Position numbers and translations under genes: made by a program. Shown in pieces: positions 58,447-64,000 of a stretch of 64,000 nucleotides of DNA. The notes beneath the pieces are model-generated. The model made no database searches. It saw only the letters and a program-made list of their open reading frames with translations, and was not told the DNA's origin. Source of the stretch: Stutzerimonas degradans (GTDB taxonomy: Bacteria; Pseudomonadota; Gammaproteobacteria; Pseudomonadales; Pseudomonadaceae). Where the stretch lies: assembly GCF_024448505.1 (NCBI RefSeq), contig NZ_JAMOHV010000001.1, forward strand, positions 1 through 64,000, in the 5' to 3' direction. The stretch's first letter is position 1, and each line of letters opens with the position of its first letter.

Positions 58447-60494
58447 GCCGCGGCCTCCGCTACCAGCCCGAGGTGGCGCAGCAGGGCGTCGATGGACGGC
58501 TCGCGGCCTCGGAAATCGACGAACAGTACCATCGGCTCCTGCGAGCCGCCACGGGCGAGGATCGCTTCGCGGAAGGCGCGGCCGGTCTCGGCGTTGAACA
58601 CGCCTTCTTCCTCGAAGCGCGAGAAGGCGTCAGACGACAGCACCTCGGCCCACTTGTAGCTGTAGTAACCGGCCGCGTAACCGCCAGCGAAGATGTGCGC
58701 GAAGCTGTTGGGGAAGCGGTTGTAGGCCGGCGGCCGCATCACCGAGACCTCGTCGCGGATGTGTTCGAGCACCTCCAGCACGCTGCGGCCGTCGCCGTGG
58801 GTGGCGTGCAGCTCGAAGTCGAACAGGGAAAACTCCAGCTGGCGCGCCATCATCATGCCGGACTGGAAGTTCTTCGCCGCCAGCATGCGGTCCAGCTTGT
58901 CCTGCGGCAGGCGCTCGCCGGTCTGGTAGTGGCCGGAGATGTGCGCCAGGCCTTCGGGGTCCCAGCACCAGTTCTCCATGAACTGGCTCGGCAGCTCCAC
59001 CGCATCCCAGGCCACGCCGTTGATGCCCGAGGCGCCGGCGTGCTCGACCTGGGTGAGCAGATGATGCAGGCCGTGGCCGAATTCGTGGAACAGCGTGGTG
59101 ACCTCATCATGGGTCAGCAGCGCCGGGCGCTCGCCCACCGGCGGAGTGAAGTTGCAGACCAGGTTGGCCACTGGCGTCTGCAGCGTGCCGGCGGCGGTGC
59201 GGCGCTTGTCGCGGGCACCGTCCATCCAGGCGCCGCCGCGCTTGTTCGGCCGCGCGTAGAGGTCGAAGAAGAAACGCCCGATGTGCTCGCCGTGCTCGCT
59301 GATCTCGAACAGGCGCACGTCCGGGTGCCAGCGCTCGAAGCCCTCCAGCTCGCGGATCTCGATGCCGTACAGGCGCTGGACGATGGCGAACAGGCCGGAG
59401 AGCACCTTGTCGATCGGGAAGTACTCGCGCAGCTCCTCCTGGTTCAGGCTGTAGCGGCTCTGGCGCAGCTTCTCGGCGTAGTAGCCCAGATCCCAGCTCT
59501 GCAGGTCGTCCAGCCCCTGCTCGGCGGCGAAGGCGCGCAGTTCGGCCAGGTCGCGCGCGGCGAAAGGCTTGCTGCGCACCGCCAGGTCGCGCAGGAAGCT
59601 CAGCACCTGCTCGGTGGATTCGGCCATCTTGGTCGCCAGCGACAGCTCGGCGAAGTTGCCGTAGCCCAGCAGCTGCGCGAGTTCGTGGCGCAGCGTGAGG
59701 ATTTCTTCCATCACCGGGCCGTTGTCGAACTGCCCGGCATTCGGCCCCTGATCGGAGGCGCGGGTGGAGTAGGCGGCGTAAACCTCCTCGCGCAGGCCAC
59801 GATCGTCGGCGTAGGTCATCACCGCGTAGTAGCTGGGGAATTCCAGGCTGATCAACCAGCCGTCGAGGTTCCTGGCCTTGGCTGCCTCGGCCATCTGCGC
59901 CTTGGCCGAGTCGGGGATGCCGGCCAGCAGGCTTTCGTCGGTGATGTGGCGGGTCCAGGCCTGGGTGGCGTCCAGCAGCTGGTTGGAGAAGCGGCTGCCC
60001 AGCTCGGCGAGCTTCATCTGGATTTCACCGAAGCGCTGTTGCTCGACCGGCGGCAGATCGATGCCGGACAGGCGGAAGTCGCGCAGCGCGTGGTCGAGAA
60101 TGGTCTTCTGCGCCACCTCGTAACCGGCCGCTTCCGGGCGCTGGGCCAGCGCCTGGTACGCCTCGAACAGCGCGCGGTTCTGCCCGAGTTCCGTCCAGTA
60201 GGCCGACAGCTTGGGCAGGCAGGCCTCGTAGGCGGCGCGCAGTTCCGGGCTGTTGCACACCGCGTTGAGATGGCCGACCGGCCCCCAGGCGCGGCCGAGG
60301 CGGTCGTTCAGCTCGTCGAGGCCGACCACCAGGGTTTGCCAGTCAAGGCTTTCGGCCGGACGGCTGAGCAGCTCCAGGATCGCCACGCGGTTGTCGCCGA
60401 GGATGCTGTCGATGGCCGGTTCGACGTGCTCCGGGCGGATGGCGGAATAGGGCGGCAGGTCGAAGTCTTGCAGCAGGGGATTGTTCGCGCTCAC
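58443..60494 (-). CDS. prlC: Oligopeptidase A (M3 family)
   Basis: PrlC is a cytoplasmic zinc metallopeptidase that degrades signal peptides and other short peptides. The 683-residue product carries HEFGH at residues 470-474 (TTLFHEFGHGLHHLL) and the M3 layout throughout. Confidence 0.96.
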   Translation of the reverse strand: MSANNPLLQDFDLPPYSAIRPEHVEPAIDSILGDNRVAILELLSRPAESLDWQTLVVGLDELNDRLGRAWGPVGHLNAVCNSPELRAAYEACLPKLSAYWTELGQNRALFEAYQALAQRPEAAGYEVAQKTILDHALRDFRLSGIDLPPVEQQRFGEIQMKLAELGSRFSNQLLDATQAWTRHITDESLLAGIPDSAKAQMAEAAKARNLDGWLISLEFPSYYAVMTYADDRGLREEVYAAYSTRASDQGPNAGQFDNGPVMEEILTLRHELAQLLGYGNFAELSLATKMAESTEQVLSFLRDLAVRSKPFAARDLAELRAFAAEQGLDDLQSWDLGYYAEKLRQSRYSLNQEELREYFPIDKVLSGLFAIVQRLYGIEIRELEGFERWHPDVRLFEISEHGEHIGRFFFDLYARPNKRGGAWMDGARDKRRTAAGTLQTPVANLVCNFTPPVGERPALLTHDEVTTLFHEFGHGLHHLLTQVEHAGASGINGVAWDAVELPSQFMENWCWDPEGLAHISGHYQTGERLPQDKLDRMLAAKNFQSGMMMARQLEFSLFDFELHATHGDGRSVLEVLEHIRDEVSVMRPPAYNRFPNSFAHIFAGGYAAGYYSYKWAEVLSSDAFSRFEEEGVFNAETGRAFREAILARGGSQEPMVLFVDFRGREPSIDALLRHLGLVAEAAA

Positions 60495-60624
60495 GGGACA
60501 CCTTGGATCGAAGAGGGTAGAACTCAGACCACACCGGCCGGGCGATGCTCCGGGCGTGCGGCGGCGGCAATGCCGGCCATCTTAATTACAATCGATCCTT
60601 CCCGCAGCCAGAGAGGTTTCTATC

Positions 60625-61161
60625 GTGGCGATACGCAGCTACCAAAACAGCACTCCGACACTGGGCGAGCGCGTGTTCGTCGACGACTCCGCGGTGGTCA
60701 TCGGCGATGTCGAGATCGGCGCCGACAGCTCGGTGTGGCCGCTGACGGTGATCCGCGGCGACATGCACCGCATCCGCATCGGCGCGCGCTCGAGCATCCA
60801 GGACGGCAGCGTGCTGCACATCACCCATGCCGGGCCGTACAACCCGGACGGCTTTCCGCTGACCATCGGCGACGAGGTCACGGTCGGGCACAAGGTCACG
60901 CTGCACGGCTGCACCCTGGGCAACCGCATTCTGGTGGGCATGGGCTCGATCGTGATGGACGGCGTGGTGGTCGAGGACGAGGTGATCATCGGCGCCGGCA
61001 GCCTGGTGCCGCCGGGCAAGACGCTCGAGTCCGGCTACCTCTATGTCGGCAGCCCGGTGAAGCAGGCGCGCCCGCTGACCGACCAGGAGCGCAGCTTCTT
61101 CAGCTATACCGCCGGCAACTACGTCAAGCTCAAGGACCAGCACCTCGCCGAGCGCGGCTGA
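60625..61161 (+). CDS. Gamma-type carbonic anhydrase (YrdA-like)
   Basis: The 178-residue product is a left-handed beta-helix of hexapeptide repeats with zinc-ligand histidines near residues 65-68, 89 and 94 (GSVLHITHAG, VTVGHKVTLHGC). It resembles E. coli YrdA. The GTG start at 60625 has a GAGAGG site. Confidence 0.92.
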   Translation: MAIRSYQNSTPTLGERVFVDDSAVVIGDVEIGADSSVWPLTVIRGDMHRIRIGARSSIQDGSVLHITHAGPYNPDGFPLTIGDEVTVGHKVTLHGCTLGNRILVGMGSIVMDGVVVEDEVIIGAGSLVPPGKTLESGYLYVGSPVKQARPLTDQERSFFSYTAGNYVKLKDQHLAERG

Positions 61162-61167
61162 TCCCGC

Positions 61168-61593
61168 TCACTTGGCGAACAGCTGGCCGATGTCCTTGAA
61201 CGCCTTGAACTCCAGGGCGTTGCCGCAGGGATCGAGCAGGAACATGGTCGCCTGCTCGCCGACCTGGCCCTGGAAGCGCACGTAGGGCTCGATCACGAAG
61301 CGCGTGCCGCGCGCCTTCAGCCGTTCGGCCAGCGCCTCCCATTGCTCCCAGCCGAGTACCACGCCGAAGTGCGGCACCGGCACGTCGTGGCCATCCACCG
61401 GGTTGCTGTGCGCCGCCTCCTGATGCGGCATCTTCGGCGCTTCGTGGATCACCAGCTGGTGGCCGAAGAAATCGAAATCCACCCAGTGCTCGCTGCTGCG
61501 GCCCTCGGCGCAGCCGAACGCCTCGCCGTAGAAGGCACGGGCGGCGGCCAGATCGTAGACGGGAATGGCGAGATGGAAGGGCGAAAGCGTCAT
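61168..61593 (-). CDS. VOC family (glyoxalase/bleomycin resistance-like) protein
   Basis: The 141-residue product has paired beta-alpha-beta-beta-beta units ([39 protein letters not shown]). The start at 61593 is chosen for the GGAG site 9 bases upstream; an upstream ATG at 61617 is possible. The substrate is unknown. Confidence 0.88.
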   Translation of the reverse strand: MTLSPFHLAIPVYDLAAARAFYGEAFGCAEGRSSEHWVDFDFFGHQLVIHEAPKMPHQEAAHSNPVDGHDVPVPHFGVVLGWEQWEALAERLKARGTRFVIEPYVRFQGQVGEQATMFLLDPCGNALEFKAFKDIGQLFAK

Positions 61594-61665
61594 CGGGTCG
61601 TACTCCGGAAATGGCAAGACGTGTCGAGTGTAGAGACTTTTCTCGCAGTGCCGAGTGCCGTGGGC

Positions 61666-61720
61666 GGGCTGAAGCCCACCCTACAAAGCCACGCCGAACC
61701 CGTAGGGTGGGCTTCAGCCC
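61666..61720. repeat. Inverted repeat pair related to the REP-like family
   Basis: Two perfect 19-bp inverted arms (61666-61684 and 61702-61720) surround a 17-base spacer. The shared GTAGGGTGGG / CCCACCCTAC ends relate it to the REP-like repeats, but the inner part (GCTTCAGCCC) differs. It lies ahead of the alcohol dehydrogenase gene. Confidence 0.7.
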
Positions 61721-61812
61721 ACCAGGCGTGCCTCGAATGGGCGGTACCTAGAGCCTTTTTCCGCTGATCGGCCTACCCTGCAGCAGAACAGGAGACGAAA
61801 GGAGAGCCGTCG

Positions 61813-62796
61813 ATGCGCGCCATGCTGCTGGAACGAACCGGCGAACCGCTGCACCTGCGTGACATTCCCCAGCCGCAGCCCGGCCCCGGCGAGCTGCGCG
61901 TCAAGGTGCTGGCCTGCGGCGTGTGTCGCACCGACCTGCACGTGGTGGATGGCGAGCTGCCGGCGGCGCCGCTGCCGATCATTCCGGGCCACGAGATCGT
62001 CGGGCGGGTCGATGCACTGGGCGAGGGCGTCAGCGGTTTCGAGCTGGGCCAGCGCGTCGGCATTCCGTGGCTGGGGCATACCTGCGGCACCTGCAGCTAT
62101 TGCCAGCACGCCGAGGAAAACCTCTGCGACGCGCCGCAATTCACTGGCTACACCCGTCCCGGCGGCTACGCCGAATACGTGGTGGCCGACGCGCGTTTCG
62201 CCTTCGCCCTCGGCGAGGACGGCGACCCCGTAGCACTGGCGCCGCTGCTCTGCGCCGGGCTGATCGGCTGGCGTTCGCTGGTCAAGGCCGGTGACGGCAA
62301 GCGCCTCGGGCTATACGGCTTCGGCGCCGCGGCGCATATCGTAATGCAGGTGGCGCGCTGGCAGGGACGTGATGTCTATGCCTTCAGCCGCCCTGGCGAT
62401 GTGGCCGCGCAGGACTTCGCCCGCTCGCTGGGCGCGCTCTGGGCGGGTGATTCGGGCGAGCTTCCGCCGGTGCCGCTGGATGCGGCGATCATCTATGCAC
62501 CGGCCGGCGAACTGGTGCCGGCGGCGCTGCGTGCCGTGCGCAAGGGCGGCCGGGTGGTCTGCGCCGGCATCCACATGAGCGACATCCCGAGCTTTCCCTA
62601 CGACATCCTCTGGCAGGAACGCGAGCTGGTTTCGGTGGCCAACCTGACCCGACAGGATGGTCTGGACTTCTTCCCGGTCGCCGCGCAGGTCGGCATCCAT
62701 ACCGAAATCCATGCCTACTCGTTGGAAAAGGCCAACCAGGCGCTGGACGATCTGCGCCACGGGCGCTTTCAGGGCGCGGCGGTACTGGTGCCCTGA
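61813..62796 (+). CDS. Zinc-dependent alcohol dehydrogenase family protein
   Basis: The 327-residue product has catalytic zinc ligands (Cys38 in [10 protein letters not shown] and His60 in PGHE) and four structural zinc cysteines (Cys91, 94, 97 and 105). The cofactor segment is [14 protein letters not shown]. The physiological substrate is unknown. Confidence 0.93.
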   Translation: MRAMLLERTGEPLHLRDIPQPQPGPGELRVKVLACGVCRTDLHVVDGELPAAPLPIIPGHEIVGRVDALGEGVSGFELGQRVGIPWLGHTCGTCSYCQHAEENLCDAPQFTGYTRPGGYAEYVVADARFAFALGEDGDPVALAPLLCAGLIGWRSLVKAGDGKRLGLYGFGAAAHIVMQVARWQGRDVYAFSRPGDVAAQDFARSLGALWAGDSGELPPVPLDAAIIYAPAGELVPAALRAVRKGGRVVCAGIHMSDIPSFPYDILWQERELVSVANLTRQDGLDFFPVAAQVGIHTEIHAYSLEKANQALDDLRHGRFQGAAVLVP

Positions 62797-62901
62797 ACCG
62801 CCGGGCACGGCTGCCGCGCCACCGGCGCCGCGCGGCTGGTTCGGCGCACCGCGGGGCTGTATAACGGCGCCTTGCCCCGCGGTGCATGAACAGGAGGAGC
62901 G

Positions 62902-63315
62902 ATGGAAGAAGTCATCGAAGAGCTGCGCGAACGCAACGAGCCGGTGCCGGTGCCGCTCGAGCTGCCGGACGACGAACAACTGGTCGAGGTCGAGGAGCAG
63001 CTGTTCATCAACCTGCCGTTCGGCCTGCGCGAGTTCCTGCTGCTGGTCAGCGACGTGGTCTACGGCCGGCTGGAGCCGGTCACCGCCAGCGATCCGCAGT
63101 CGCACACCTACCTGCCGGAAGTGGCCGCCAACGCCTGGGACGCCGGCGTGCCGCGCGATCTGCTGCCGATCTGCCAGGACGGCCCCGATTACTACGTGGT
63201 CGATCTGGAGGGTGAGGTCACGCTGTTCGACGGCGAAAGCCACGAGCTCACCGAGCAGACCTGGGAAACGGTCTGGCACTGGGTGCGCGACGTGTGGCTG
63301 GAAAGCGGCGCATGA
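62902..63315 (+). CDS. SMI1/KNR4 (SUKH) family protein
   Basis: The 137-residue product fits the SUKH fold pattern (EEQLFINLPFGLREFLLLVSDVVYG, then LLPICQDGPDYYVVDLEGEVTLFD). Some SUKH proteins are immunity proteins against contact-dependent toxins, others are housekeeping. No toxin gene is adjacent, so a housekeeping role is as likely. Confidence 0.85.
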   Translation: MEEVIEELRERNEPVPVPLELPDDEQLVEVEEQLFINLPFGLREFLLLVSDVVYGRLEPVTASDPQSHTYLPEVAANAWDAGVPRDLLPICQDGPDYYVVDLEGEVTLFDGESHELTEQTWETVWHWVRDVWLESGA

Positions 63316-63343
63316 GCATCGCGATGAGCGGCGGGAACGCGCC

Positions 63344-63718
63344 ATGCTGACGCTCGGTAACCTGTTCGTCTTCCTGGTCCTGGCCAGCGTGGTGGCGTGG
63401 CTCTGGCACGGCCACGGCATTCGCGAGCGCGCGCTGGTCGCGGCGCGCCGGCATTGTCAGAAGCTGGACGTCGAGCTGCTCGACGGCAACGTCGCCTTCA
63501 AGCGTCTGGCGCTGCTGCGCGATGGCGCCGGACATCGTCGCCTGGCGCGCGTCTATGGCTTCGAGTTCACCGTGACCGGCGAGCAGCGGCACGTCGGGCA
63601 GATCGTCATGTTCGGCGCGCACGTCGGGCGGATCGAGCTTGAGGCGCATCCGTTCCGTGCCCCCGCCGAGCCGCCGAGCGGGCAGGTCATCCAGCTCGAT
63701 GACTGGCGGCGCCACTAG
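63344..63718 (+). CDS. DUF3301 protein
   Basis: From MLTLGNLFVFLVLASVVAWLW the product has 124 residues: one N-terminal membrane helix and a soluble part (HCQKLDVELLDGNVAFKRLAL, VYGFEFTVTGEQRHVGQIVMFG), as in DUF3301. The start is preceded by GGGAACG. Function is unknown. Confidence 0.85.
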   Translation: MLTLGNLFVFLVLASVVAWLWHGHGIRERALVAARRHCQKLDVELLDGNVAFKRLALLRDGAGHRRLARVYGFEFTVTGEQRHVGQIVMFGAHVGRIELEAHPFRAPAEPPSGQVIQLDDWRRH

Positions 63719-63742
63719 CCGGCGCTGAAAGCAACCTGCTGA

Positions 63743-64000
63743 CTAGCCGATCCGGCATTCATCGAGCGACTGTTGCAGCGCCGCCTGCGCTTGCGGTGCG
63801 ACGAAGATCAGCTCCAGTCGCGAATCCTTGCGCCACTCGCTCGGTTGCAGATGCATCGGCGCGCCATCCAGCGCGTTGCCGGACAACCAGCCGCTTTCGC
63901 CATGCAGCACCAGCTTGGCGCGCCGCCATGGCCAGCGGCGCAGCCAGTGTTGCAGCCGTGCCATGTCGAAGCGCTGGCTCGGATGCCAGCGCCAGCCGAT
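63743..64000 (-). CDS. C-terminus of a probable CobW/COG0523-type GTPase (cut by window edge)
   Basis: The frame is open from the stop at 63743 to the window end (86 codons), so the 5' part lies outside. Segments LRRWPWRRAKLVLHGESGW and PSEWRKDSRLELIFVAP resemble the C-terminal domain of COG0523 metal-chaperone GTPases. An internal ATG at 63964 is probably not the start. Confidence 0.6.
   Translation of the reverse strand: MGWRWHPSQRFDMARLQHWLRRWPWRRAKLVLHGESGWLSGNALDGAPMHLQPSEWRKDSRLELIFVAPQAQAALQQSLDECRIG

Noticed and set aside
58473..61199. Plus-strand open frame of 908 codons antisense to prlC
   Set aside because: It is the shadow of prlC and has no family-like segments.

Overview
The window is the replication-origin region of a high-GC gammaproteobacterium of the Pseudomonas lineage. 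The ATP synthase, cox and trpI-trpBA arrangements and the intergenic repeats fit the Stutzerimonas (P. stutzeri) group best; that is inference from gene content, not from a search. gyrB, recF, dnaN and dnaA run leftward and rpmH, rnpA, yidD, yidC, mnmE and mnmG run rightward, so replication most likely starts between dnaA and rpmH.

Region by region. 0.2-6.3 kb: gyrB-recF-dnaN-dnaA, with two parS sites inside recF. 6.3-6.8 kb: origin-type intergenic region with DnaA boxes. 6.8-15.4 kb: rpmH, rnpA, yidD, yidC, mnmE, a second DnaA-box cluster, mnmG, rsmG, parA, parB. 15.5-22.6 kb: the complete atp operon, in which atpD carries a one-base deletion near 21238. 22.7-26.8 kb: glmU, a DeoR-type regulator and glmS. 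26.8-30.8 kb: a methyltransferase, a HbpS/GlcG-like protein, a XylT-type ferredoxin, pgm and a DUF2934 protein. 30.8-33.9 kb: a LysR regulator beside a small AT-rich island that carries a DUF262 protein and a HEPN protein in translationally coupled order, the best candidate for a defence or toxin-antitoxin type system. 33.9-43.4 kb: metabolic and envelope genes (DUF1993, yghU, trpBA/trpI, DUF3060, KTSC, dodecin, a luciferase-like oxidoreductase, two related lipoproteins, a lipoprotein aminopeptidase). 43.6-45.5 kb: two adjacent ferritin-like di-iron proteins. 45.5-54.2 kb: the caa3-type cytochrome c oxidase and its assembly factors. 54.4-64 kb: a small membrane protein, a radical SAM gene with a LexA box, an acyltransferase, a large structured noncoding element, yheV-prlC, gamma carbonic anhydrase, a VOC protein, an alcohol dehydrogenase, SMI1/KNR4 and DUF3301 proteins, and the C-terminus of a probable CobW-type GTPase cut by the window edge.

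The functional themes are chromosome replication and segregation (dnaA, dnaN, gyrB, parABS), membrane energetics (F1Fo ATP synthase, caa3 oxidase), tRNA modification, and UDP-GlcNAc supply (glmU, glmS). Accessory DNA consists of the DUF262-HEPN island, a dispersed palindromic repeat family in at least six intergenic sites, a 142-bp MITE-like element, and an approximately 490-bp structured noncoding element. No rRNA, tRNA, CRISPR array or intact insertion sequence was seen.
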